In this document: one piece after another, positions 24,889 to 37,732 of the stretch
Numbering within the stretch: position 1 is the stretch's first letter
How the letters are laid out: each line of letters opens with the position of its first letter
Source: Epiperipatus broadwayi
Taxonomy: Eukaryota > Onychophora > Udeonychophora > Euonychophora > Peripatidae
NCBI GenBank assembly: GCA_028023455.1
Contig: JAQFVV010012509.1
Coordinates: 2,356,001-2,420,000 of the forward strand
Reading direction: 5' to 3'
DNA: 64,000 nt
Program-made: the position numbers and the translations under genes
Notes under the pieces: model-generated
What the model saw: only the letters and a program-made list of their open reading frames with translations
Told to the model about the DNA's origin: nothing
The model's database searches: none

Positions 24889-25926
24889 CCCGTTTAAATA
24901 GAAGCTGTTTAATTGGGTTTCAACCCCATTTAACATAACTATAACTTTTATTTTTAATATAACGTGAACGGACTGGCCCTCAAGCAGAGGGGAGAATACC
25001 ACTGATAGCAGAGCCATCAATGATACCCATGGTCAGACGAGCTATGCAAAGCATAACACAATCACATTTCCAGACTGTGGCTCACCTCGGCTGCTAAACT
25101 CCTACCATCCAAAGCTTTTTATTTGTTTAAAGATAAACCTCAGGCACCAGCTAATCATAATTCATAATTAGTATGCCTGGATGGTAGGCCCATAATCCAG
25201 CACTTGAAATATCCCATGACTAACTCACACTCTGCCTCAGGGTCCAGGTTATTTACTCAACACATAAAATACATATACATTAAATTATTGATGTCGCAGT
25301 GACAAGAGAGAAAGAAAAAATAACAAAGCAAACATAAATATTTAATTATTTACACACATATATTTAATATAATCTAAAATAACACAATAAATTTTACATA
25401 AAAAAATATAAATGACTTTAGACTATAGTTATAATAGTCTGTTAATTAAAGTTCATTAATCTAAAATAGAGTCTAGACTGTGATCAGAATATATTTTAAA
25501 CTATCTTTACCTAGGTTTTCATGATTGTCAGTTTCCAACCGGTTGGCTTTTGGTCTCCCCATCAATGGTTTTGGGGCTTGTTTTCTATTCCTTGTGTTGA
25601 CAATGGGAGAGTTTGTAGCAGCATTTATTTACAATCTAGGCACTGTCCCGGGCATTGGTTGGGGCGAAATTCAGTTGATTTTCTTTTGTTGAAGGTTTTT
25701 GGGAGCCTGAAGCCCAGCCAAATATCCTAAAGTTATCCAGCAACGCATGTTGCTAGATCTGTTGACCGCAGCAATAATTGAGTAGCTTACTACTGCGTTT
25801 ATAGTTCCTGAATATCTAGATCTCTGGTTGTTTGGATTCTGCATTCAGTCCAAACTGAATAATAATAATCCAAACTGATGAATGACCTAGAAAATTGCAG
25901 CCCCAACTGTATATCACAAACCAGAC
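24889..25926 (+). repeat. Left LTR-like repeat of a 3.5 kb element
   Basis: It matches 27911-28389 from CCGTTTAAATAGAAGCTG through ACAAACCAGAC. The left copy carries about 560 bp (roughly 25288-25855) that the right copy lacks; the right copy joins the flanks at a short ATTA-type homology, so a deletion there is likely. The extra segment is GC-richer and explains the chance frame at 25521-25730. An LTR retrotransposon is the simplest explanation. Confidence 0.7.
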
Positions 25927-26554
25927 TAAATAATAATAGAGAGAATGACTTTATATACTTTTTTCTTTCCTGCTGTTTTAATTTCTTATCATTATTTTTA
26001 ATTTAGATCTTAATTTGAAATGTCTTTTAATTAATTTTACTGGTTATCTTAATCCCTTGCTCAGATTCATCTAAACAATCTCGATAAGATAGTTTACAGT
26101 TTTTTTAATTAATACAACTATTGATTTTCATTTTGTTGTCAATCTGAAATCTTATAAACTAATTACATAATTAAAGTTTTACAAACATTTTATTTTTACA
26201 GACTAATTTTTAGTCCGATTTCACATTTGCTTATTTTTATACATTATAAAAGGAGTTTTCTTTACAAAGAGAGAGAAAAAAGAGTTTTTAAATCTATTTT
26301 CTAATTCTATTTAAAAGTTGTCCCCCTCCAGCCAAGAAGTTTTATTCTAAAGAAAAATATGATGCAGTACTTTTAATTTTACAAAAGTTCATTTTTAAAA
26401 ATCTTAAAACTAATCATAATAATTTTTTTTTTAAAAAAAAAATGATGAAACATGTAACGCTGAATAGCAGTACACTGTCCTCCGTTTGAGAGCAAAATGC
26501 GTCTTTTGACCTATTTTATCTCTTAACATTTTACTTATTATTATTATTATTATT

Positions 26555-26833
26555 TTATTTTTTGTTTTTAGCTTTACCACTTGATTTTTTTCCATTTTTA
26601 TTTATGTAACATTTTTCTACCAAATAAGTTTTAGAATTGCTGCAGATCAATATAGCACAGAGGATGACTTTTCTTAAGCTACTCTTTTTTCTAGACTGCC
26701 AATGTTGATTCCAACAATCAAGTGCTGTCTGACAACCACAAGGACAACATTCATCTTTCTGATGTGAACAGGAATTTTGACTGAGGCAGAAGCAGGGTTT
26801 GCCTGACTCATACCGACTTACATGTATATACAT
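26555..26833 (-). CDS. Cysteine-rich open frame of unknown identity
   Basis: A 92-codon minus-strand frame whose N-terminal third contains eleven cysteines in compact CxC, CC and CxC groupings (from KPCFC to LDCW), followed by a basic, lysine-rich C-terminal tail. It lies inside the LTR-like element. I recognise no family. It is not the PiggyBac cysteine domain nor a gag zinc knuckle (no CX2CX4HX4C). It could be an exon fragment or chance. The start codon is only the first ATG in the frame. Confidence 0.25.
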   Translation of the reverse strand: MYIHVSRYESGKPCFCLSQNSCSHQKDECCPCGCQTALDCWNQHWQSRKKSSLRKVILCAILICSNSKTYLVEKCYINKNGKKSSGKAKNKK

Positions 26834-26999
26834 AAAAAAACAAAGCTTTCTATGCTGGGTTTTCTACCAGATGTTTGGATGAGCCCATGACTTGCTCCAA
26901 TGGGTCTGCATCCTAGAAAGCGGAAAAAAGGGTCACTGTGAATGACCAGGATTCCTCGACTTATCATTCGGCTTATGCTATAATATTTAGAATATGTGG

Positions 27000-27136
27000 G
27001 GATTCTCTCCATGAACAAATCTGCGGCTTACTCTGGTTGTTCCCAGTGTGCATATTTAAAGAGAATGGGGACTCTCCCCCAAGAACTGACCTGCGGCTTG
27101 CTCTGGTTATTTCCAGTGTGCATATTTAAAGAATAA
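27000..27136 (+). repeat. Tandem duplication, two units of about 68 bp
   Basis: Each unit runs from GGA(T/C)TCTC through TGCGGCTT(A/G)CTCTGGTT to CCAGTGTGCATATTTAAAGA. The junction is near 27067. The units differ at a few positions. Confidence 0.8.
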
Positions 27137-27910
27137 ATGGATGGGTCCAGAACTTTCTGAATCCTCACCCTGAAAATATTTTCCCTGATAGTCTATTATG
27201 GGTACTATTTTCACACAGCCTGCAGCCTACATTTACTATACCTTCCTCTCTTTATCTATATCCTCCCCCCATAACTCTAATAACCCATATACAATCTACA
27301 CTTACTTGAAAGATTTTATTTTATTATAGATTTCATTTTATCTATTATATGTTTTATTTATTCTTTTTAGATTTATTTATTATTTTATCACTGCATTTTG
27401 ATTGTATTAACAAAAAAACTTATTTTATTATTGTTGTATACTTACTCTAAAACTATTATTTTACTTTAAATAGCAAAATTCTCATTATACTTTCATTTAA
27501 CTAATATCAACTCTAAAAAAAACTATTTTTAAATCAAATGAAGTGTTGTTCGACTAAATATTTTAAATCGAACAAAGTGTTTGTCCAACTCCAAAGCCCC
27601 AGTAATAAATTATTTTATCATTTTCTGACCCTTTTTTTCTCTCTCCTTTTTAATTACAATATATATTTAACTGTTATTAATTATTTTACAATATTATAAC
27701 TTGTTCGCCTTGGTCTATATCTCTTCTCACACTGCTCACCGATTTTAATTTTTATGACTATGCAATTTAGCATTTATTTTGAACTTTAGTTTCAAACTTT
27801 TTTTTTCCAATTTTAAATTTTAATTATGATTTTACTTTTTTAACATTGCTTATTACACTTGGTCAATTTATAGCACTTTGGCCACATGTTGGGTGCCATT
27901 TGAACCAGTT

Positions 27911-28389
27911 CCGTTTAAATAGAAGCTGTTTAATTGGGTTTCAACTCCATTTAACATAGCTTCAATTTTTATTTTTAATATTATGAGAATGGACCGGCCC
28001 TTCAAGCATAGGGGAGAATGCCATCAATAGCAGAGCCATCAATGATACCCACAGTCAGACCAAACTACACAAAGCATAACACTATCACATTTCTAGACTG
28101 TGGCCAACCTCAACTAATAGATTCAAACCCTACCATCTAAAGCATTTTATTTGTTTAAGAGATAAACCTCAGGCACCAGCTAATCATAATTCATAATTCG
28201 CATGCCTGGGCAGTAGGTCCATAATCCAGCACTTGAAATATCCTATGACTAGCTCACACTCTGCCTCAGGGTCTAGCATATTTACTTAACATATAAAATA
28301 ACTACATTAAATTACTGAATAATAATAATCCGAACTGATGAACAATGATTTAGCAATTTGCAGCCCTGACTGTATATCACAAACCAGAC
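27911..28389 (+). repeat. Right LTR-like repeat of the 3.5 kb element
   Basis: Partner of 24889-25926, shorter by about 560 bp. Divergence from the left copy is visible by eye (many single-base differences), so the insertion is old. Confidence 0.7.
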
Positions 28390-31300
28390 CTGGCATATTT
28401 TTTGTGTGTGTCTATATAAAGTTACGTTACTTTTTTAATAACAAATAATAGTAAATATGTGGAGACTTTTTGGACAGTAATTAATCAGAGACATGCTTGT
28501 TTTTGGGTGTGTGTGTTGTGTGTGGATAAGGATAAGAAAAGTTATGGTACTTTTCTAATAAAAATTAAAAGTAAATTAGATTGCAATTTACCCACTAAAG
28601 TTAATAATTATAGATATTAAAATGAAAGCTGACTCCAGTATCTGGCAATTGCCAATTTTCAGAGTTCGAATCAGCCATTTTACTTGTCTTGGATGATTTC
28701 TCGCAGATACGTTACTTTCATCAGGATCTTTGAAATAGTGCTGTGCTGCATTCTAAAACCCAATTTGTAAGGTTTACATATTCCTGATGGAACAATGACA
28801 ACACTGTTAAAACTGTTAGAAAGTACCAATAAGTCAGTTCACATGAAAAAAAGACGTTGGACATGAAAAGTTCAATTATTTAGACACGATACAGTCAACA
28901 CACCCTCACACAATACTGAAGCGAAAATAGACAACCCAGCATTACGATAAAGTGTGTAACATAATCAAATAAGGCAGCTAATGAAGGCTTTTAACATAGA
29001 AAGAAGCCACAGCGGTAGCCAGCAGCTGAATAAATTGACTCTTTCTGTGATTTATCATAGAAAAGCTATCAGCCTGGCTGCGGCCATGTACGATAGAACA
29101 GAACACTACCTTGTATTTAAATAAGACCTAGACTGATGTTATCTTCACCATCATTAACAATGAAATTAATTGGCAGCTTATAATTTAGAGAGTGAAGGCT
29201 TCCTTTTTCTGCAATTCTGTATCATGCATTTTCTATTTGAACTTGTGCCACTTTTTTAGCATGAATGCTCAGGTTGTTATTTTTGCAACAATAGACTTGT
29301 CGTGCCTAGTCAAAGAGCAGTGAATAAGTGTTACATTATGAGACGCTTTCATATCACAATTATACCTTTTTTTAACTTTACTGAGTGTATATTATCAGTT
29401 TCATTAAAACAAAATTATTCATTTTATTCAATTTTTACATCATTTTATCCAAGTATTCTCGAAGCTTTGGAGTCAGATTTGATAACTGACCATATCCTAA
29501 TAAAAAATTCATTATTCAATTTTGTTTTATTTGAACAAGTGCAAATATCTCTATACCTTTTTTGCTGATAGACGTTTCACTATATTAATGATTCATTTGA
29601 AGGCTTGATATTATATATGTGTGAGCATTTAAATATATGTTGTTCTAACTTATGAATAACTTTATAATTAATTTAAAAATCATTTATTTTGTCCCCTGTT
29701 AATATTCACTTCACATTTTATAAACTGCATACATGAATTTCAGGAAGTAATAGTATTTGTTTAATTTTATTTGAGTTTAGCAATTCTTATATTAAAGAAT
29801 TTTTTAAGGTCAGCTATTTTCAAAATAATTTTATATGTTGATTTTAGATATGAAATTGGATATTAATTGCAGAAGTAATTTGATAAGTTTTTTTTTTTAA
29901 ATTAAAATCTTTACGAAACAACTTGGTTTTATTTCTATCTGTGTAACCTATCTATAGTAACTTTTATTATACAATACTTCCCTTTATCCATCGGCCACTA
30001 TTGTAAACTTGATGAAATTTTTTGTGTATTTTTCTGCTCCTGCTCAAATACTGTATTGGGCATTATTAATTTCTGAAAATATTTTTATTTATAAAATGAG
30101 CACTCATAAATGACTTTGGTTATCCAGCATTATTAATTCTTGCATTTAGTCTTTCAATTTTTTTTTTTTTAGGCATCAAATATATAAAAGTAACAAATGA
30201 ACCTATTGTTTACTTCTGTAACTATTAGTTTTAAATATTGTATTGTAACAGAAAAGACATTTATATGATCATGAGATTGAGTTACAGGCAGCCAAATGTA
30301 ACAGTATGACAACTAGGGCTTATCTTAACAAGCCTCATGTTAATGCATTAAATGTAACTGGACATGTCCATGTTAGAATGGCATTACTCGCTGCACTTAT
30401 TATTAACTCATTCACAATTTATGATGAGTATAATGAAGGACATTACTCATTCAAACATCTATTACTTGTAATATGGATTCCCCAGTAGTAATATTTCCTG
30501 CTCATTACATGTATATGGCTTGTGATACAATTACTAGAATATTCATTAGTTTGGACTGATCACACTATTTAACACCCATAATGGCACAACTAGCAACAGA
30601 GATTTAAATCTATATTTATTAATGGTCACTCAATTAGTACTTAATGATAGCTTAGGTTTCATGAAATATGGCAGTACTTTGTTTAAACCTTTGATAAATT
30701 GATGAAATGCATAAATGAAAAGTGAACAAAGGCAAATTTCAACAACAGTTTTATTCCATGTAATGGAAATCATGTAATGTACCTAAATACTCTCTCGCAC
30801 AAAGTACTCCCTCTCATAGTACAATCATCGATAAGTGTGTGTAAGTAATGGTATTCATTAAATTACATTATCTTTTATTCTTAATTTAAATAATATATAT
30901 ATTAATCCAAATACCTAATCCATGTCTGAATCATATTATGGAATAATATTAAATAATAATAAAAAATATATATTAATTTTCTTATTTAGAAAACTGGATA
31001 ACATATAAAACACAGTATAGCTTACTCTGGAAAAAACAAACAGATATATTTTAAGAGTAAGTAGATTAGTATTAATTATAAAATAAATAATTAAATATGT
31101 TAACTAAAGTATAGTCATATGTGACTTACATATAGAGGATGATGATGATGATAATAATAATAATTATTGAAAGATGTTACTTAAGTCTGTTCATTTTTTG
31201 CCAGAAAAAAAAAAAATCTTGATATTATCTTAAATATTCTAATGTTTATTCAGCTCTAGTTGTTCACAAAGAATATTCTATATAATCCTTAAGATTATTT

Positions 31301-33965
31301 ATTTGTTTCCTTTTTGTCAACGAAGTAATTTCAATGTACTTCTTGATTTGGTTGGAAATGTATAAGTTAATCCATTAAATTATTATATATAGTTGTAAAG
31401 TAAATTTCATAAAACAGTCTCACTGGTTGATATGTCAATAAATCAATTTATTACTCACGGTATTGGAACGTTTAATTAGCAAGCATCAATAGATTTTCTT
31501 CTTTCTTATTAGGATTGATAGAAAGGTAAAGCCAGATGGAGTGACTGTGATTTCTTATTCATAAATCAGATATTTATTTCCATGCTGTGGCAGTCTTTCT
31601 AATTTTAGGCTAGCTAATGTCAACTCATCTTCTATGCAGCAACCATGCCAACTGAAAGCTGGACCACTGGAGTTTTTAGCAAGCCATTCTGATAAAATTT
31701 AATCTACACATGTATGTGGTTATTGCATGGTTTAATAAGAACAGCCTTTTATGCAGTGAGATATTCAGAGAGAAGAGAATTCAGGCCAAATTAACAATTA
31801 AATGACATTTATTTATATATTATACCGTACCAAATTGTAATAATATAAATATATAATAAAACTTGAATTATTTACAAAGTTATTATAAACAGAATTCACT
31901 TAGTCTTAAATAAAGAAATAATAGTTGACATATTTTCTAGATTTTAACCCGGTTTTGTATGGCAAATATAAGAGTTTGATTCAGTTTTGACTTATGTTTT
32001 GACCTAGGTTTTAGTTAAGGCTTTTCTTGAAATGATCATTCTTTCCTTTTTTTGATGGTGCTTAGTGTTTCTAAGAGATCTTAAATTTCTTCATTTGCAT
32101 GTTGTGAGTTCACAGTTCCTTAGCAGTTTGTAGCTTTTTCTGCCTGGAATAGCACATATCTTCTTCATCTAAATATCCAACAATTGACTGGGTGATGTCT
32201 TAGCAACAGCAGGTGAGGATTTTGATCACATCTCAGGCTATCGATAATTCATATGAATTGCATGGTATAGGACTGAATAAATGTTACTGCAAATCTATCA
32301 AGATATAGTGGTAAGACACTTGCAGAGATTTCTGTACACTCCTTAATCCACAAAACTAGAAGTTCACAACGATATAGAGACTGCAAAATTCAGCAGGTAA
32401 TATTAGCAACAGGACATCAAAACCAACAGCCACAGAATTTTTTTAGTTTTTAATTAATTAATTAGAATTTTTTTTTAATTACAGCATTACTTATCTAATT
32501 AGTTTATTGATTTACAGGAGAAAAAAACCCCAAACTTTATCCTTTCAGAATTGAATAATAATTATACAAAATTTATTTTACATTTCATTTTAAAATAAAT
32601 ATTTTGACTTATGGTATTTCACAATCAAAGTAAATTTATAATTAATATAATTTTAAATTTTTCTTTTTTTTTTTTCATTTTCATTGTTCATCTTAACACA
32701 TGAATTTGTAGTTTTTAAAAGAGGTTTTAATTAGATTATCTATCAAAAGAAAATCTAATAAAAATAATGACTTGCCAATCACTGTCATTTGGTATCCATT
32801 GATAACGCATACCCATATAGATATTCTAGTGGGTTACTGCAGATATTAAATACATGGTAGAAGTCATGTTGTGATGTTTATATTAATTATAAGTTTTAAA
32901 AAAAGATTATCCTAATAAAGCAATTAATTATAAATATTTAATGATTAAATAAATAAACAAGGAGATTTTAAAGAAAATGGCTTCAAATGATTCATGGAAT
33001 AATGTTGAATATGGTTTTTGCAATATTCAATTTTAAAATGGATGATTAAGTAGTTTTATAATAATAATGCTAATGGCTCTATCATTTAGGAGTTTGTAAG
33101 AAGTTTAAGTGCAAAACTGTTAGAATCGATTCTGGGACCTTTGCCAAACCACACATGATCAAAAAAAAGTGTGGACCATTCAGAAAATAATAAGTCAATC
33201 CCTACTCTTTTTTTTTACAAATAGTGATTGTTTTAATTAATTTCTGTACACTTCACATTTTTATTTTAAATTAAATATAAAAATTCCAATTGTGATTGAA
33301 GAAAATTATTATTTTTGGGCTCCTTAATGCATAGTGAACAAGTGTTTATTTTAAAATAAATGAATATTTATTGATTTATTTTGATACGTTTTTAAATTTT
33401 ATTTAACATATTTCTTTCTGATATTACGTCAGTTATCCACATGATTATTTACTTTCAAATACTACTATATAGATCTGTATTAACAAAAAAAACGTATGAT
33501 TGATTCTAAAAGTAAAATCTATAATTTAGATAAATTATATTAACAGATCCAGTCAGTTTTACAAAAATCTAAAGAATTTATTAAACAATATAATTTTTTG
33601 AAAGTTCATTTTATTATCCTTATTAAACTATTATTCTGAAATTAGCAAAGAATATATTTTGTTGTTTGGAATTATATCTATGGTGCATTCAATTATATTG
33701 TCACTAATTTTTATTGATAATTTTTTCTAATAAGAAAAAAATAAATTATCATAACAATTTATTATAAAACAAGGTCAATATATATATATATAATTAAATT
33801 ATATATAGGAAATTACTTCCTCAAAAAATAAAATTTAAATTAATAGCATTTGACAAATTTTGGGAAATTTACATTAAATTAAAAAAATATAACTTTAAAA
33901 ATAACAACAATATAAGTAAGCTTATTACAAAGAAATCAAATCATATGTCACATGATCTAATTCAA
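28390..33965. other. Long stretch without a supported gene
   Basis: Mostly AT-rich. GC-richer patches lie at about 28640-28760, 28960-29130, 30290-30600, 31500-31790 and 32040-32430. None gives a recognisable protein or RNA on either strand. 28430-28590 holds two diverged copies of a GT-rich unit followed by AAAAGT(A)AAT words. A GAT/AAT microsatellite lies at 31136-31165. On the reductase-gene reading this would be intron. Confidence 0.5.
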
Positions 33966-34112
33966 CAAGCTTGTATTACAAATGTTATATATAGAGCACA
34001 AATAAGCTCACTGAGGAAACCAGTAGCAGAAACCGTTGTGGGGTTGGTGATATTCTGCAAAGCTTGTTAAGAGCTTATTTGCACTCTATATATAACATAA
34101 GTAAGCTTATAT
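33966..34112. mobile_element. Small foldback element with a hammerhead-like loop motif
   Basis: ATGTTATATATAGAG...AATAAGCTC at 33982-34009 is inverted at 34071-34098, and AAGCTT words extend the arms. The loop contains CTGAGGA and, 11 bases later, GAAAC (34010-34035), which fits the hammerhead core consensus CTGANGA...GAAA, but the bases between do not form a good stem II. It is probably a decayed ribozyme-bearing retroelement fragment or a plain MITE. Confidence 0.5.
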
Positions 34113-35559
34113 GTGATTATGAATAGATATAATTATATTTATCATTTTGTTGTATATACAAAAAAAAAAATTGAATGACTTGCTCAGAAGTTCAATTAGA
34201 ATTAATTTAAGAACCTTACATAGCTTGCGATATAAACTGTATATAAAACAAGAAGTGAGTATATCATTAATAACTTTTATTAATTTAATTTTTATAAAAA
34301 AAAAAACTTATATAATCAGATGATATTTTCAAAAAAGATTACTCATTTTAACGATATTTTTATTCAGATTTTAAAAAAAGAAAAACTGAAGTATAGATAT
34401 GAAAAAAAAAAACCATGCATAAAAATTAATAAAACTCACAAAAACATAAAAAGTGCAATCATATATTATAATTAAAGATAATTTTTTTTTTTAAGTACTG
34501 TTTTATAGCCATTAAATTATAAAAAAAACTAGAAACATTTGAAATAATTTACTTAATAATTCATACAAACACATATTGTATTTATATATATAAATACTTT
34601 TTTTAAAATGCCTGTAGTTTTCACTTTAAACTATTTTTAAAATTTTGTAAATATTCAGAACAAGAAACCTTAGTATTTGAATGCTCATTTATAAATAGAT
34701 AAAAAGATACTTAAAACAGTCTTTAAATTGTGCACTGCAAAGGTCTTTCTTAATAGCCTTTACAGATAAGCAGTGATGGAAAAAGCATGGCTCACTATGC
34801 TTGCCAAATATCAGGTGGTGAGGATTTGAGTATTTTTCCATTCTTGTTTATCTATATCTAAAAATAATTAGATATTTATTTACAGACTAATATTGAATGG
34901 GAGGCTGAATTAGCTAAAGTCTGACTGACTGAAAGAAAACTCTAAGTCTGATTGTAATTTGTAGAAATTTTCAACATTTACCCAAGTTGTATGTATGAAG
35001 ACAGCTGTGCATACCACTTCACCATAAGGTTCATCATATGCTCATCTACATAAATATATAAAATTGGCTCATTTAAAAAAAAAAAAGCTTTCAAATATGC
35101 TAAAAATGGCTATTATAATCACAAAATGGAGTTTATTTAAATGGAAAAAATGATAGATTACATAATACAATATTAACAACACAATTAAAATTAGTGGTGA
35201 ATAATTTTGCATTTCATTCATAAAATAAACATTTTTTAATATAATATATATATGAAAAAGAACAGTAATACCAAGATAGTTGAACATATTTGATAAAGAT
35301 TGTTTTTAGATTTTTCATACTTTTATATTTTTCCATAATATTCCTATTAATTTTAATTGTTCTGACAGTGACCATTGCATTATCTAATCTCTAATTTTTT
35401 AATGTAAATCAACTTTATTATTTTTGATAATTAATGTTTTTATAAATAAAACATAAAAACAATATGATCAGCAAAAGTTATGGTTTGTATAAAAATTGTG
35501 AATGCAGAAAATCTGAAACCTGTCAATTAAACTATATAGCAGTAATAAACAAATGATGA
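34113..35559. other. AT-rich non-coding stretch
   Basis: Only homopolymer runs and low-complexity chance frames (for example 35069-35287) are seen. Confidence 0.6.
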
Positions 35560-35645
35560 ATATGGCCAATTGATGAGTGCTGGTTCAGCATGAAATGCAC
35601 ATCTTGAGGATCATTTACCTTTTTCACATGTCTTTGATCATATAT
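35560..35645 (+). repeat. Repeat H copy 2, hammerhead-like
   Basis: Homologous to 15297-15400. It has TTGATGA (35570-35576, the core C mutated to T), an intact stem II hairpin (TGCT GGTTC AGCA) and GAAA at 35592-35595. A GTC cleavage-type triplet at 35630-35632 is followed by TTTGATC. GGCCAA upstream could partly pair with it. The C-to-T core change should abolish activity. Confidence 0.4.
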
Positions 35646-36781
35646 TTCAGAAAGGTGTGATGGAATAGAAGTTTGAAATCTATTTAAATATATATGAAGT
35701 TAAGTTTAAATATCTAAAAATAATGTTAATTTGTAACATGGCTTATTGGAAAAGTGTATGCTTTAAATGTATCTATAGTTTGAAAGGTTGGTCTGATTTC
35801 TGATCTGATGAATGATTGTGATAGGATTGAACCAAAGTCAAAAGATGCACTGATAAAGACAAAATTTTTGCAAATATATATTAAAAAAAAAAAAAATTTC
35901 AAAAAACTGAAATTTATTGTAAGTAAAGAAAGTAGAAAAGAATACCAGTTTAGTATACAATCTACTATAGTTACTTTCTATAATCAGGTGGCCTATTTTG
36001 CCAGTTAAAGACTAATAAATAAGAAATTAAATTACAATATATAAATATAATCACAAAACAATAATAAAATAATCAACAACCAATTAAATTGATACAGTAA
36101 AGATATTTCTTTATTCGTATAAACTTAATTAACAAAAATTATAAATTCACCTATAGTATATATTTCCTACATCATTTAAATTCACATCACATATTAATTT
36201 AAATAGAAAAATTAAATGTAAACAGAAGATAAATTGTAATTAAATGAATGAAGTTTTTATTTCAGCAAATAATGATTTCTTATTTGATTAATATTCTTCT
36301 GTAACTATATTTCTACAAATAAATAGTTCAATATGTATTATAATTTACTTTCTTATTGATTAATTTTTTCCTTATAAAATCAGCATTATAGTAATACAAG
36401 TGGTTCAAGATATGGATTTTGTTTTTTTTTGTGAATATCTTTATGATATGCCATAACGTAATTTCTTATTGTTTGTTTTATTAGTACTTTTGTAATTACA
36501 TTTGCAAAAACAAATATGTTCACTGCATATTGTAATTGAATTTGTTATTAAATAGAATTTTCATTTGCAAAAATTCAAAGTGAGGATGGTAGAACTGATA
36601 CAATAGATATATGGTGATAAAGTTTTGCCACTTAATGATAACTGTACTGCTTTCTCTACAATTTAAAATTAAAAAAATTGAAACAATCCTAAAATATTCA
36701 TTTTTTAATTGAAAATTCCATATAGCCATCATATTGATCATCAACAACAAAAAAGTAAACATTACATACTAAAAAATAAAA

Positions 36782-36840
36782 CATGGATAATGGTTAGAGA
36801 ATCTACCTGCTATGTCCATAATCTGGGTTCACATACATGC
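36782..36840 (+). repeat. tRNA-derived SINE head or tRNA relic
   Basis: AATGGTTAGAGAATCTACCTG resembles the D-arm/A-box of a tRNA (TGGTTAGAGCATCTGCC), and CTGGGTTCACATAC about 35 bp on resembles the T-arm/B-box (GGTTCAAATCC). The spacing suits an RNA polymerase III internal promoter. The acceptor stem does not pair, so this is not a functional tRNA. It lies within the inferred reductase intron. Confidence 0.5.
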
Positions 36841-37236
36841 CAGATGAAAATTGGAAATCGGATTTTTCTTTCAGATAGTTATCTCAAAGCCAAACAAGCT
36901 AATAATTCCGTATTGATTGATAAATGAATATCTAGTTATTGTTAGAAGTTAAATTTCCCAGATTGGTATTAGTTAAATAAATATTAATATATTCACAATA
37001 AAAACAAACAAAAAAAAATGATTGTAATATGATGTAGACTTTACTATTGAGGTAGGAAGTGATATACTTCTATGGACGATGAGTTCATGATTTATTTTTA
37101 CCATAAGATAATTTAAGGCAGGAATAAAAATGTAAAAAAAAGAAATTGAGATACTTAAAAAAAATTATCTGTAAATAGTCATTTTATATAAAAATTCATT
37201 TAAAAACTAAATATAAACATGAAATAATTAACTTAC

Positions 37237-37418
37237 ACCATGTTAAGCTTCTTAATTTGAATATCAACATCATTGTTTTTATTCCTAAAAAAGAACCAGT
37301 ATATAACTGCAATAACTAATCCTCCTAGAATAATAATTTCAAACAAATCCAAAAATGGTTCCTGAAATGCATCCTCAACAGGAACTGCAGTTTCCTTGTT
37401 ATCCATTTGGGAACTCAT
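37237..37418 (-). CDS. Cpr: NADPH-cytochrome P450 reductase, first coding exon (membrane anchor), partial gene
   Basis: The exon starts at the ATG at 37418-37416 and encodes about 60 residues. They are an acidic N-terminus, then EPFLDLFEIIILGGLVIAVI, a single hydrophobic span, then YWFFFRNKNN and a polar linker ending near KKLNM. This order matches the endoplasmic-reticulum anchor of the P450 reductase that feeds NADPH electrons through FAD and FMN to cytochromes P450 (insect forms have EPFLGLLDVALL, vertebrate forms YWFLFRKKKEE). The exon ends ...ATGGT at 37237, followed by a GTAAGT donor; reading on would hit TAA at once, supporting the splice. T-rich ATATAG just before ATTTTCCATG looks like an acceptor, so a 5' UTR exon probably lies upstream (higher coordinates). 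The flavodoxin-like, FAD and NADPH domains should follow at lower coordinates but were not found. Confidence 0.72.
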
Positions 37419-37732
37419 GGAAAATCTATATATATATAAAAACTAATTAATATTATCTATAATATGCTACAGACCAAAATAATAATAAATATTTCAAAAT
37501 TTTTTAAATCGAAGTGCATATACATATATTTGTGTTGTGTATATGTAATGTAAGCAAAACTAAATATGTGCAATATATATTATATTAGTCTGTTCAAATT
37601 ATGTATACATATACATGTATTTAATAATGTACAATTGGTTTTGAGAACAATCCGCACTGGTCAACATGTACAGATGAATTGCCATATTTCAAAAATGACA
37701 AATGATAAATATATAATTTTCAACTATTATAG

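Larger units (their letters stand above)
25927..27910. other. Internal region between the two LTR-like repeats
   Basis: About 2 kb with no recognisable gag or pol, so the element is non-autonomous or gutted. It holds a (TTA)n run near 26533, a T/A hairpin near 26425, the cysteine-rich minus frame at 26555-26833 and a tandem duplication at 27000-27136. Just before the right repeat is ATGTTGGGTGCCATTTGAAC, which may be the true LTR start missing from the left copy. Confidence 0.5.

Noticed and set aside
25521-25730. 69-codon plus-strand frame
   Set aside because: Falls inside the left LTR-like repeat in the part missing from the right copy; no family resemblance.
28640-28760. GAGTTCGAATC as a tRNA B-box
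   Set aside because: The T-stem and acceptor stem do not pair and no A-box was found at proper spacing.
36709-36927. 72-codon plus-strand frame as a gene
   Set aside because: It overlaps the tRNA-related SINE head and has no protein family resemblance.
1-37236. Further P450 reductase exons on the minus strand
   Set aside because: I looked for the FMN-binding motif (FYGSQTGT-type), the acidic ATYGEGDP-type motif and the C-terminal DVWS-type end and saw none; this was reading by eye, so a short diverged exon could be missed.
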